Of a stretch of 64,000 nt of DNA, positions 18,016-25,728 are shown piece by piece. Made by a program: the position numbers and the translations under genes. Each line of letters starts with the position of its first letter. Within the stretch, counting starts at the first letter, position 1. Source of the stretch: Chloroflexota bacterium. GTDB taxonomy: Bacteria; Chloroflexota; Anaerolineae; Anaerolineales; Anaerolineaceae. The notes beneath the pieces are model-generated. The model was given only the letters and a program-made list of their open reading frames with translations. It did not search any database and was not told the DNA's origin. The stretch lies in contig SLTK01000009.1 of NCBI GenBank assembly GCA_004347695.1, positions 749,744 through 813,743 on the forward strand. Reading direction: 5' to 3'.

Positions 18016-19230
18016 TTACGGCGTGATATTGCGGATCGAAGGGACCAGCCAGAAGAGTTCGATGGCGCTGGAGCTATTTTTGTTGGTCGCGCCCAGGATC
18101 AGGCTGATTGCTTTGCCCTCGAACTGGCTCAGGTCGATATCAACCTTCTGGTACTTGCCGTCCAGTGATTCGGTCCACTTGCCCAGGTTGATCACCTCGC
18201 CGTTATCGATGCGGTAATCCAGGCTGAAGACGGCTTCGCAGGCAGCGCTGCTGTTCAGGCAGCCGATATAAGCAATGAAGTGGTCGCCTTTTTTAATGAC
18301 GGAGGCCGGGTAGAAAGCCTGCATCCAGTCATTGGGGCTGTTGATGTGCATCCAGATGGCGCGTTCGTCTTCCTGCGCTTTGCCCTCGAGCAGCGGATTG
18401 AGTTGAACGGCAGCCCATTCCTCTTCCTTCTGGCTCACGTTCGGGCAGGGCAGCGTGACCATGCCGGCGTTGCTCTTCCAGGTGGCCTGGCAGATGGCGG
18501 TCGTGAAGTCGTAGGGATAAATGGCGGCAGGAACCGCATCGCTCTTGTAGGCCGAAACCTTGATGCTCACCCAGAAGGCATTTTTCCCGCCGCCCAGGCC
18601 GAAGGATTTATCATTGGCATCCCGCAGCAGCCAGGAGCCTTTGTAGGCGCCGCCGGAAGCCGGTGCAACCATCTCGACCGAAAGATCGACTGTTTCACCA
18701 GGCCGGACGTTGCCGGTCAGCGCAACTGCAGCCGGAGCGCCCATGGCGCTGCCATCCACAAAAACCAGGTCGTAGGCTGTGGTCCAGGTGCAGGTGCCGC
18801 TGTTGACCAGGCGCCAGGTCTTGGTGAATTTGGCGCCGGCAGCGATTTCAGTGCCGTCCGGGACGGAAACATCCTTGACGAAGCCGGCTGAGTTACACGG
18901 CAGAACGATCTGAGTAGCCGTGGCGGTAGGAATTGTTGTCGGTATGGCGGTGACGAATACGGTCGTGGCGCTGGGTGTAATTTGAATCGGTGCGGCCTGA
19001 GTATTGGTCGCGCCAGGTGCCGGGGTCGCCGGTGCCGGCTGGGTAGCTTCCGCTACCAGCGTTTCGAACGCCTGCTGGGTCAGCAAAGCCGAAACGGTAC
19101 TCATGACCTCGGTTTGCCGGGCGGAAACGCTATCCGCGCCAGTCTTCGAGATCAAAAAGCTGCCGCAAGCAGCCAACGCCAGAGCGCCAATTATCAAAAC
19201 AAAAACAAGTAAAAAGAAACGCTTTACCAT
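18016..19230 (-). CDS. NBR1-Ig-like (Ig_FW) domain lipoprotein
   Basis: The 404-residue protein starts with a lipoprotein signal peptide (lipobox LAAC near residue 22). A Thr/Pro/Ala-rich linker to about residue 110 is followed by an NBR1-type Ig-like domain (about 115-215: DVSVPDGTEIAAGAKFTKTW, then SGTCTW and PGETVDLSVEM). The C-terminal 185 residues carry several cysteines and no domain I can name. This layout is common among surface lipoproteins of Anaerolineae. A ribosome-binding sequence GGAGAAAGA precedes the ATG. It is transcribed divergently from the inositol-phosphatase-family gene. Function is unknown; a surface binding role is plausible. Confidence 0.85.
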   Translation of the reverse strand: MVKRFFLLVFVLIIGALALAACGSFLISKTGADSVSARQTEVMSTVSALLTQQAFETLVAEATQPAPATPAPGATNTQAAPIQITPSATTVFVTAIPTTIPTATATQIVLPCNSAGFVKDVSVPDGTEIAAGAKFTKTWRLVNSGTCTWTTAYDLVFVDGSAMGAPAAVALTGNVRPGETVDLSVEMVAPASGGAYKGSWLLRDANDKSFGLGGGKNAFWVSIKVSAYKSDAVPAAIYPYDFTTAICQATWKSNAGMVTLPCPNVSQKEEEWAAVQLNPLLEGKAQEDERAIWMHINSPNDWMQAFYPASVIKKGDHFIAYIGCLNSSAACEAVFSLDYRIDNGEVINLGKWTESLDGKYQKVDIDLSQFEGKAISLILGATNKNSSSAIELFWLVPSIRNITP

Positions 19231-19425
19231 GGTCTTTCTCCTTGCCCTTTACTTCAGGGGCTAAACAATTTAATCAATCCACTATCGTTCGACATCCCAG
19301 ATTAGACGACCGATCCAGTGAAGAGGTTCCCGGCAGCCCGGTGAGATCCAAAACCATTTTTGCACATCCTCATCATTCAGGCGGCTTTGTGATATTCCTC
19401 GCAATTCAAACATGGTTCGATTACA

Positions 19426-20250
19426 ATGAGCAGCATCCATCCGCCAGCATTGTTGAGAAGGCAAACTCAAACCGTGACATCGATCTCGCTTTCAACCATC
19501 TCGGACATCCAGAAACTCCTGCGCACAGCCGGTGAAATTGCGCTTTCGCGCCGCGTTACTGCCAAGGTTCACCTCAAGTCGGACATGACGCCGTTCACCG
19601 ATATCGAGTTGGATATGGAGGCGCTGATCCTGCCCTTCTTACGCGAACGTTTTCCGGATTACCAGATCCTTTCCGAGGAAAACGGCACGCAAGGACCGGT
19701 CAAACCGGCGGTCTGGGCGTTGGATCCAATCGACGGTACGAAAATCTTTCTGAACGGGCTGCCCACCTGGGGCGTCTCGCTCGGCAGCATTGTCAACGGC
19801 CGGCCGGCCCTGGGGTTCTTTTACATGCCGGTCACCCACGATTTCTACTGGGGCGGCGAAGGATTCGGCGCTTTTCTGAACGACAAACCGCTGCCGCTGG
19901 GAATCGAACATGACCTGGATGACCCCCTGTCCTTCCTGGCAATTCCATCCAACGGGCACCGTTACTTCGAATTCGATTACCCGCGGCTGCGCTGCTTCGG
20001 TTCCACCGCTGCCCACTGCTGTTACGTGGCGCAAGGGGCTGCTACCGGCGCATTGCTGAGAAGGGTCAATTTGTGGGATCTGGCAGGCGTGCTGCCGATC
20101 CTGTCCCAGGCCGGGGTGCAGGTGGAATATTATTCACAGGGCGCATTTTCACCCGAACCGTATTTGAACGGCGGCAAAATTAAAGAAGAGATCCTGGTTG
20201 CGCGCGAACCGATATTGGGGAAAATGCGCAGGTTGATTCGGCGAAAATAA
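19426..20250 (+). CDS. Inositol-monophosphatase-family phosphatase
   Basis: The product belongs to the metal-dependent, lithium-sensitive phosphatase superfamily (inositol monophosphatase, HisN-type histidinol phosphatase, CysQ). Metal-ligand motifs are present: LSEENG, ALDPIDGTKIF and NLWDLAG. The member-specific substrate cannot be fixed from these. The ATG at 19426 overlaps a possible -10 (TACAAT, 19422-19427); if that promoter is real the true start would be the GTG at 19471, just before the conserved region. The gene ends 16 bp before the left direct repeat of the hipBA island, so it marks the island boundary. Confidence 0.85.
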   Translation: MSSIHPPALLRRQTQTVTSISLSTISDIQKLLRTAGEIALSRRVTAKVHLKSDMTPFTDIELDMEALILPFLRERFPDYQILSEENGTQGPVKPAVWALDPIDGTKIFLNGLPTWGVSLGSIVNGRPALGFFYMPVTHDFYWGGEGFGAFLNDKPLPLGIEHDLDDPLSFLAIPSNGHRYFEFDYPRLRCFGSTAAHCCYVAQGAATGALLRRVNLWDLAGVLPILSQAGVQVEYYSQGAFSPEPYLNGGKIKEEILVAREPILGKMRRLIRRK

Positions 20251-20265
20251 AGCCGAACAACAAAA

Positions 20266-20362
20266 GATTTTGAATCTCAAAATGGGCAAAGTCTCCCACC
20301 AACAGGGTGCGCTGTGCGTGACCTGCTCCATAACGTCTGAGACCTTTGGTAAATAAGCGCAT
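20266..20362. repeat. Left direct repeat flanking the hipBA module
   Basis: About 97 bp that recurs at 22268-22368 in the same orientation. A 34-bp block from the TCTCCCACC... segment at 20292 through the GACCTG at 20325 is identical in both; overall identity by eye is about 80-85%. A second conserved block is GAGACCTTTGG followed by ATAAGC. It begins 16 bp after the phosphatase stop codon. Confidence 0.85.
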
Positions 20363-20431
20363 TCGGTCGATCACAGATCGACTTGTGGGCCAGGAACGGT
20401 GCGATCAGACATCTAAACATAGATCTATAAT

Positions 20432-20453
20432 AATAATCAATATATTGGTTATT
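20432..20453. promoter_or_regulatory. Palindromic operator-like site 1 upstream of hipBA
   Basis: A 22-bp palindrome with one mismatched pair, core AATATATT. Together with the site centred 41 bp downstream it lies just upstream of the hipB promoter. HipB-family antitoxins repress their own operon by binding palindromes, so these are the natural operator candidates. Confidence 0.5.
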
Positions 20454-20478
20454 ATAAACAATAATGGTTTTTAAAAAC

Positions 20479-20488
20479 TAATATATTA
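20479..20488. promoter_or_regulatory. Palindromic operator-like site 2 upstream of hipBA
   Basis: TAATATATTA, a perfect 10-bp palindrome sharing the AATATATT core of site 1. It lies 12 bp upstream of the candidate -35 element. Confidence 0.4.
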
Positions 20489-20499
20489 ACTATTATCTA

Positions 20500-20527
20500 T
20501 TGCATTTCTTGAAAATGCGGATATACT
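20500..20527 (+). promoter_or_regulatory. Candidate hipBA promoter
   Basis: TTGCAT (20500-20505) and TATACT (20522-20527) are separated by 16 bp, followed by hipB 60 bp downstream. This is the best sigma-70-like pair in the AT-rich leader. Confidence 0.5.
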
Positions 20528-20586
20528 TAGGTTAATTCATCTGTTCAGATTGGTTTTTGCTGGGCCTAAAGAGGGAATCAACGCGT

Positions 20587-20955
20587 ATGTTAAATAAAAT
20601 CGATTTTTCTATTGCAACGAGTGAGCAAATTGAAGATTTTCTCCGCAGACAATTGAAAAACATAAGATTAACCCGGAATTTTACACAAGCTCAATTAGCA
20701 AAAGAATCGGGTGTCGCTATTGGGACAATTGGACGATTTGAGCAAGGTCAGAGTGTCTCATTAAACACGTTTATTCGGATTCTAATCGCACTCAGTCTTC
20801 AACAAAACCTCGAAACACTCTTACCTGACCCTACAATACGTCCTATTGAACGTGTCAATACTGGCGGGAGTGAACGTAAACGCGCTCGACCTGTTCAATC
20901 TGATAGCGAAATTTCAACATGGGTCTGGGGAGATGAATCGGGTGATAAACAATGA
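20587..20955 (+). CDS. hipB: HipB-like XRE antitoxin
   Basis: The 122-residue product carries an XRE helix-turn-helix at about residues 20-75 (NIRLTRNFTQAQLAKESGVA, then IGTIGRFEQGQ). A C-terminal tail rich in Arg and Ser ends in an acidic, Trp-containing stretch (STWVWGDESGDKQ). It is predicted to repress the operon and bind the HipA kinase encoded next. ATG at 20587 is preferred over the in-frame TTG at 20557; an AGAGGGA sequence lies about 11 bp upstream. The stop overlaps the hipA start (ATGA). Codon use is AT-rich compared with genes on either side of the island. Confidence 0.85.
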   Translation: MLNKIDFSIATSEQIEDFLRRQLKNIRLTRNFTQAQLAKESGVAIGTIGRFEQGQSVSLNTFIRILIALSLQQNLETLLPDPTIRPIERVNTGGSERKRARPVQSDSEISTWVWGDESGDKQ

Positions 20956-22256
20956 GCGATGCAAAAGTTATACTCTGGGGAAGTGATATTGGTGCTGTTA
21001 CATGGGTAAACGATAGACAGGTCGGTGTTTTTCAATATGATCCCGCATTCATTAAAAGCGGAATCCAATTATCGCCATTGATGATGCCGTTAAGAGAGTT
21101 GCCCTTCGAGTTTCCAGCCCTTGCGAAAGATACCTTTAAAGGATTGCCGGGGTTACTTGCGGATTCTCTTCCAGACAAATTTGGAAACGCGATCATTGAT
21201 ACCTGGTTAGCTTCTCAGGGACGAACACCGGAGAGTTTTAATTCGGTTGAACGATTGTGTTATATCGGAAGCCGAGGCATGGGGGGGCTCGAATTTAAAC
21301 CAGCACTTCGTATATCACACTCAAAAACAGATGAAATTGAAGTGGCTAAACTAGTCGAATTATCTGGCAAGATTCTTAATCAACGTGCAGGATTAGCAGG
21401 TGTTTTTAACGGAGATGATGACCGGGAAGCGATGCAAGATATTCTGAGGGTTGGAACTTCTGCTGGTGGTGCAAGAGCAAAAGCAATTCTTGCCTGGAAT
21501 CCAACAACGAATGAATTTCGTTCCGGTCAAGTTAAAATCCCATCTGGCTTTGAGTATTGGATCTTGAAATTTGACGGGGTCAGTAACAATCGAGATAAGG
21601 AACTCTCCGACCCACAAGGTTATGGAAAAATTGAATACGCCTATCACCTTATGGCATTAGAAGCCGGTATTGAAATGACAGAATGTCGGCTCCATCATGA
21701 AGGTGGGCGAAGCCATTTTATGACCAAAAGGTTTGATCGAAATACTGATGGAAGCAAAATCCATGTGCAATCGCTCTGTGCGATCACTCATGTTGACTTC
21801 AATGAGCCGGCACTCTATTCATACGAACAGACAATCCAGACAATGAAGCGGTTAGGGCTATCTCAAAAAGATTTGGAACAGCAAGTTTTGAGAGCCATGT
21901 TTAACGTTGTGGGTCGTAACCATGATGATCATGTAAAGAATATTGCATTTCTTATGAACCGTAGAGGGGAATGGAAACTTTCACCAGCCTTTGATGTTTC
22001 GTATGCCTACGACCCAAAAGGTGTGTGGACAAGCCAACACCAAATGAGCATTAATGGAAAACGAGACTCGTTTAGCAAAGAGGACTTATCCTCTTTGGCA
22101 AAGATTGCCGGTATTAAAACAAATCGAGCTTATGAGATGCTTGACCGTGTTGTCCTGATCATGAGGAACTGGCCTGAGTTTGCCCAAAAAGCAGGGGTGG
22201 CCGAAGACCGTATTCGGCAAATACAAGCTACTCACCGCATATCGCTATTGGATTGA
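20952..22256 (+). CDS. hipA: HipA-family serine/threonine kinase toxin
   Basis: HipA-type toxins phosphorylate cytosolic targets (glutamyl-tRNA synthetase for E. coli HipA) and induce dormancy. The 434-residue product contains the HipA_N region, the ATP-gripping loop VGTSAGGARAKA near residue 166, the catalytic segment GRNHDDHVKN near 320 and SPAFDVSYAYDP with the metal-binding aspartate near 347. All catalytic residues I can recognise are present, so it looks active. It overlaps hipB by 4 bp, the usual toxin-antitoxin coupling. The gene ends 11 bp before the right-hand direct repeat. The actual target is not predictable from this sequence. Confidence 0.93.
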   Translation: MSDAKVILWGSDIGAVTWVNDRQVGVFQYDPAFIKSGIQLSPLMMPLRELPFEFPALAKDTFKGLPGLLADSLPDKFGNAIIDTWLASQGRTPESFNSVERLCYIGSRGMGGLEFKPALRISHSKTDEIEVAKLVELSGKILNQRAGLAGVFNGDDDREAMQDILRVGTSAGGARAKAILAWNPTTNEFRSGQVKIPSGFEYWILKFDGVSNNRDKELSDPQGYGKIEYAYHLMALEAGIEMTECRLHHEGGRSHFMTKRFDRNTDGSKIHVQSLCAITHVDFNEPALYSYEQTIQTMKRLGLSQKDLEQQVLRAMFNVVGRNHDDHVKNIAFLMNRRGEWKLSPAFDVSYAYDPKGVWTSQHQMSINGKRDSFSKEDLSSLAKIAGIKTNRAYEMLDRVVLIMRNWPEFAQKAGVAEDRIRQIQATHRISLLD

Positions 22257-22267
22257 AAAGGCGCACG

Positions 22268-22368
22268 GATTGAGAACTCAAGATGGGGCAAGGTCTCCCA
22301 CCAACAGGGTGCGCTGTGCGTGACCTGTCCTATTTAATGCCCGAGACCTTTGGCCGATAAGCACGCAT
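22268..22368. repeat. Right direct repeat flanking the hipBA module
   Basis: Second copy of the ~100-bp repeat at 20266-20362, in the same orientation. It lies between the hipA stop codon and the terminator of the minus-strand tRNA gene, on the tRNA's 3' side. The 34-bp identical block is at 22294-22327. Confidence 0.85.
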
Positions 22369-22372
22369 AATA

Positions 22373-22396
22373 AATCCCCGCGTAATCGCGGGGATT
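22373..22396 (-). terminator. Terminator of the tRNA(CAT) gene
   Basis: AATCCCCGCG and CGCGGGGATT form a perfect 10-bp stem with a 4-nt loop. On the minus strand it follows the tRNA 3' end by 4 bp and runs into TTATTATG. Confidence 0.8.
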
Positions 22397-22400
22397 AAGG

Positions 22401-22472
22401 TGGCGAGGGTGAGGGTTGAACTCACGACCAAGGGCTTATGAGTCCCCTGCTCTACCACTGAGCTACCTCGCC
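22401..22472 (-). tRNA. tRNA with CAT anticodon (Met, possibly Ile2)
   Basis: The minus strand folds as a 72-nt tRNA: acceptor GGCGAGG/CCTCGCC, D arm AGCTCAGTGGTAGAGC, anticodon loop CTCATAA, T arm GTGAG TTCAACC CTCAC, discriminator A. CCA is not encoded. The anticodon is CAT. The anticodon-stem pair next to the loop is A-G, a small irregularity. Elongator Met and lysidine-modified Ile2 both use CAT and cannot be separated here with confidence. The hipBA island abuts its 3' side. Confidence 0.9.
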
Positions 22473-22585
22473 GGCGAGCGAAAGTATAAACCAGGCAGTT
22501 TTTTTTGTCAAATAGTTGGTATTTCCTTTTTAGGTTACTTTTGAAAACCGATATCACTAAAACCTATTGTTTAAAATTATTTTGC

Positions 22586-23389
22586 TTATGGGGTTGTATT
22601 TATATCCTGTCCACAATGAGGGCATATATTTTGCTCTAGCTTCTGTTTCTGTAATTCAGAAGCGAAGCCTGATGCAATTATTCCCGCTGGGAGAGCAAAT
22701 AAACCTATCCCCAAAACAGCAATAAATGCACCAATAATTCTGCCTAGAAGGGTCATTGGATAAACATCACCATAGCCTACAGTCGTTAATGTGACTGCCC
22801 CCCACCACATGGCTTTTGGAATGCTTCCGAATAATTCTGGTTGAGATTCACGCTCAATGAAGTACATTAAACTGGAGGCCAAAATCAGCAGAACGACACT
22901 TGAAAATAACGTAATGACGAGTTCTTCTTTCTTGGACTTAAGTACATTAGCTAATTTATTAAGAGACTGCGAGTACCGCCCCATTTTAAAGAGGCGAAAT
23001 AAACGGAAAAGGCGGACGGCACGAATAAATCTTAAATCCATTCCACCCAACGGTATGTAGAAAGGCAGGAAAGAAAATAGGTCTATAAGCATTGAAGGTG
23101 ATAAGGCGTATTGAAGCCGCCCTAAAACTGGCGATTTATACTTTTGTTGTTCCGTACATGTCCAAAGACGAAGTATATATTCAACTGTAAAAACACCAAC
23201 TGAGAATAGTTCAAAATAATAAAAATATACTCTATATCTTGAGTAAAAGCTCTCTTCTGTTTCTAATACAACAGCTAAAATATTGAAAAAAATAAGAACC
23301 AGCATTCCGAAATTAAACACTCTACTCGCACCACTATCAGTATGAGTAGGGTCGAAAAATTTGAATATGGCTCGTCTGAATTTGTGCAT
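22586..23389 (-). CDS. Voltage-gated-type potassium channel
   Basis: The 267-residue protein has the six-helix Kv layout. S1 is at about 28-46 and S2-S3 at about 58-115. S4 is Arg-rich (RFIRAVRLFRLFRLFKMGRYS, about 117-137), S5 lies at about 155-175, and the selectivity filter TTVGYGDVYP is near residue 206, followed by S6. The short C-terminus ends with CPHCG, half of a zinc-ribbon-like pair. One subunit of a homotetrameric membrane channel is expected. The gene is clearly AT-richer than the core genome and lies in the accessory island downstream of the tRNA. No partner gene is evident. Confidence 0.92.
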   Translation of the reverse strand: MHKFRRAIFKFFDPTHTDSGASRVFNFGMLVLIFFNILAVVLETEESFYSRYRVYFYYFELFSVGVFTVEYILRLWTCTEQQKYKSPVLGRLQYALSPSMLIDLFSFLPFYIPLGGMDLRFIRAVRLFRLFRLFKMGRYSQSLNKLANVLKSKKEELVITLFSSVVLLILASSLMYFIERESQPELFGSIPKAMWWGAVTLTTVGYGDVYPMTLLGRIIGAFIAVLGIGLFALPAGIIASGFASELQKQKLEQNICPHCGQDINTTP

Positions 23390-23655
23390 GATAGGTTTAC
23401 TTTCTACTTGGTTCTAGACCAAGCTACAACCTTCCCCCGGTAAAGCTAAATTAATGTATGTAAATTATAGGTGATATTTATATACTCGCTACTAAATCCA
23501 ATTATGTCAAAAAATGGTGTCATAATAATGACTAAAGGCTTAAGTTATCAAACCTATAATGTACTGCCGTCAATGGGTTTACCCTTTTGTCAATTATAAA
23601 GGTGACAAAAGTTGTAAAATGGAAATGAGGGGCATTGAAAGGGGATTTTCTTTTC

Positions 23656-24561
23656 ATGAAACGGAAAAAAAATAATAAAATAATCTGGATTATAGTTGGA
23701 TTATTAATGGCGTGCTTTATAGGGATCGGTCTTTTGCCTGATACTCAGCCTAACAATAAAACTGCATCACGAAGCGGTCAGACCCTAACTACTCCAACTA
23801 CTGGATCGGTTGCACAGGCATTCACTCCGACTGAAATCATACCAACTTCAACACCGGCTGCGACACCGACCAAAGCTTTGGTTTTCCCATATACCTGTAT
23901 CCCTGTGAATAATGGGTTTCAGACCGGTTTGGTGACTCGCATTGTGGACGGTGACACAATCCATGTCAACATTGACGGCCAGGATTTCGTAGTCCGGTAC
24001 ATTGGCGTAGATGCTCCTGAAGTGGATTCCGACGATCCGCTCGGCGAACAGGCAAAACTCATAAATGCGAAACTGGTCGAAGGCAAAACCGTAACCCTGG
24101 TGCGAGATGTATCTGAAACCGATTCTTTTCATCGTTTACTGCGTTATGTTCTGATAGGGACAACCTTTGTGAATCATGAGCTGATAAGGGCTGGAGTTGG
24201 GGTTCCTAAGCAGTACCCGCCTGACACAATATGCCAAGAGACTTTGGAAAACGCTCTCGTCGTTGCAAGAACTAACCAACTCAATATTAATTCCTCACCA
24301 CCCTTTCCCACAGTTGATCTAGATCCGACGCCCGAGATTCAGCCTACCCAAGCAATTGTCTCTGCCTGCCCAAACGGCTGTACCACCGAGCAGGCTGGAT
24401 GTTCGATTAAGGGGAACATCTCATCGAGTGGCGAAAAGATTTATCACGTGGTGGGTATGCGTGATTACACCAAAACAGTAATTAGTCCTGAAAAAGGGGA
24501 GCGTTGGTTCTGCACCGAGAATGATGCGGTGGCGAATGGATGGCGGCGAGCATTGAGGTAA
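23656..24561 (+). CDS. Secreted or membrane-anchored thermonuclease with C-terminal sunset-like domain
   Basis: The product has an N-terminal Lys-rich stretch and a hydrophobic segment (residues 10-27), acting as signal peptide or anchor, then a Thr/Pro-rich linker to about residue 75. A staphylococcal-nuclease domain follows (about 90-205: VTRIVDGDTIHV, VRYIGVDAPE, HRLLRYV), with the catalytic Arg-Glu-Arg set visible near 112, 120 and 158. The last 60 residues contain Cys/His-bearing SIKGNISSSGEKIYHVVGMR and GERWFC, matching the 'sunset' domain often fused to these nucleases. ATG at 23656 is chosen over TTG at 23635 because AAAGGGG lies about 12 bp upstream. The product probably degrades extracellular nucleic acid. 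Confidence 0.88.
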   Translation: MKRKKNNKIIWIIVGLLMACFIGIGLLPDTQPNNKTASRSGQTLTTPTTGSVAQAFTPTEIIPTSTPAATPTKALVFPYTCIPVNNGFQTGLVTRIVDGDTIHVNIDGQDFVVRYIGVDAPEVDSDDPLGEQAKLINAKLVEGKTVTLVRDVSETDSFHRLLRYVLIGTTFVNHELIRAGVGVPKQYPPDTICQETLENALVVARTNQLNINSSPPFPTVDLDPTPEIQPTQAIVSACPNGCTTEQAGCSIKGNISSSGEKIYHVVGMRDYTKTVISPEKGERWFCTENDAVANGWRRALR

Positions 24562-24570
24562 CTCTCTTAA

Positions 24571-24645
24571 ACCAAAACCCAGACCGCGCTGTTTGACCGA
24601 TACATAATTCTGATGCGCACCGATAACAATATTGCCCAGAACTCC
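24571..24645 (-). pseudogene. Duplicated fragment of the radC 3' end
   Basis: About 72 bp that match the last 24 codons of the intact radC (24878-24949) in the same orientation. The first 25 bp are identical and the rest is about 80% alike. The fragment translates to NIVIGAHQNYVSVKQRGLGFG, against DHIVIGTHQNYVSFKQRGLGFG in radC. No RadC-like sequence continues upstream of it, so it is a remnant. Confidence 0.8.
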
Positions 24646-24724
24646 ACCTTGGTTGGGTGCGAGGTGCCCAAATATCCGCGGGTGTGTCGCTCCTGGGTTT
24701 ACAGCTTCCCTGACGCGCAGAAAA

Positions 24725-24844
24725 TGTAGGTTGGATCGCTCGCAGGGACAAATCCAACAACCTCGAATTAAATAATGTCGGATTTCGGGCTGAGGGATTG
24801 AATCTACATTTGTAATTACCTGCACGCCCTCTATCCGACCTACA
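24725..24844. repeat. 120-bp element with terminal inverted repeats (MITE-like)
   Basis: TGTAGGTTGGAT (24725-24736) and ATCCGACCTACA (24833-24844) are 12-bp terminal inverted repeats with one mismatch. The interior has further hairpin-forming blocks (GTTGGAT...ATCCAAC) and no open frame. It lies between the radC fragment and intact radC in a 312-bp gene-free gap. The arrangement resembles a non-autonomous palindromic element. Confidence 0.6.
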
Positions 24845-24873
24845 AATATTTATTTTTGTCAATAAATCACGCT

Positions 24874-25578
24874 CTAGCCAAAACCCAGACCGCGCTGTTT
24901 GAACGACACGTAATTCTGGTGGGTGCCAATCACAATATGATCCAGCACTTCGATATCCAATAACTTGCCGACCTGCACCACGGCGCGGGTGAGCGCAATA
25001 TCCTCCGGCGAAGGTGTCGGGTCGCCGCTGGGGTGGTTGTGCACCAGCAAAACAGAAGCAGCATTACGCAGGATGGCGGGTTTGAACAATTCCCCGATGC
25101 GCACGGTGGAGGCATTCAATGAGCCTTTATAGATTTTCTCGGTCGAGATCCAGCGGTTGCGGGTATCGGCCAGCAGCACCCATAAATGCTCCTGGGTAAA
25201 GGCTGCCATCTCGAATTTGACCAGGTCGGCGGCAGCCTGCGGGTTGTTCAAAAAGACCGGTTCTTCAGGCGTCTCGCGCACCAGCCGGCGCCCAAGTTCG
25301 ATGGCGGCTTTGAGCTGCGCCGCTTTGGCCATTCCCAGTCCGCGTTGACCGGACAGTTCGGCAAAAGACGCCTTCTGCAGCCCACTCAGCCCTTTCATAT
25401 CATTCAGCAGGCGCTGCCCCATCTGCACGGCATTCTCGCCGGCCACGCCTACCCGCAGTAAAATGGCCAGCAGTTCTGCGGTGTTGAGCGCCTCGGGACC
25501 GCTTTCTGCCAGGCGTTCGCGCGGGCGGTCGCTGGTCGAGAGGTCGGATATTCGGTAGGGATGAGTGCTGTCTTTCAT
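24874..25578 (-). CDS. radC: RadC-family JAB/MPN domain protein
   Basis: The 234-residue product has the UPF0758/RadC layout: an N-terminal helix-hairpin-helix region (RPRERLAESGPEALNTAELLA, then LSGQRGLGMAKAAQLKAA) and a C-terminal JAMM metalloprotease-like domain with HNHPSGDPTPS near residue 180. The biochemical role of RadC is unsettled despite the name. ATG at 25578 is preferred over an in-frame TTG at 25626 because the family begins close to this point and GGAG precedes it. Its 3' end is partly duplicated about 300 bp downstream at 24571-24645, at the edge of the accessory island. Confidence 0.92.
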   Translation of the reverse strand: MKDSTHPYRISDLSTSDRPRERLAESGPEALNTAELLAILLRVGVAGENAVQMGQRLLNDMKGLSGLQKASFAELSGQRGLGMAKAAQLKAAIELGRRLVRETPEEPVFLNNPQAAADLVKFEMAAFTQEHLWVLLADTRNRWISTEKIYKGSLNASTVRIGELFKPAILRNAASVLLVHNHPSGDPTPSPEDIALTRAVVQVGKLLDIEVLDHIVIGTHQNYVSFKQRGLGFG

Positions 25579-25704
25579 GGCGCGGTCTCCGTTGGCTTCT
25601 CCGGGCGGGCGATTGATAATACGCAAAAACTATAGCAAAGCATGTAATTCAGCGCAAGCGGCAAGACGCTCGGGTTATGAAAAGCCGGGAGGGGGCATCC
25701 ATGC

Positions 25705-25710
25705 TATAAT
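25705..25710 (+). promoter_or_regulatory. -10 element of the zinc-ribbon gene
   Basis: TATAAT ends 18 bp upstream of the GTG start at 25729, giving a leader of about a dozen bases that includes GGAG. Confidence 0.45.
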
Positions 25711-25728
25711 TCTGGCATTGGAGCCGCC

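Noticed and set aside
24421-24862. 126-134-codon minus-strand frames over the nuclease 3' end and the gap
   Set aside because: Only the ~24 residues matching the RadC C-terminus make sense; the remainder is antisense to the nuclease or falls in the repeat element.
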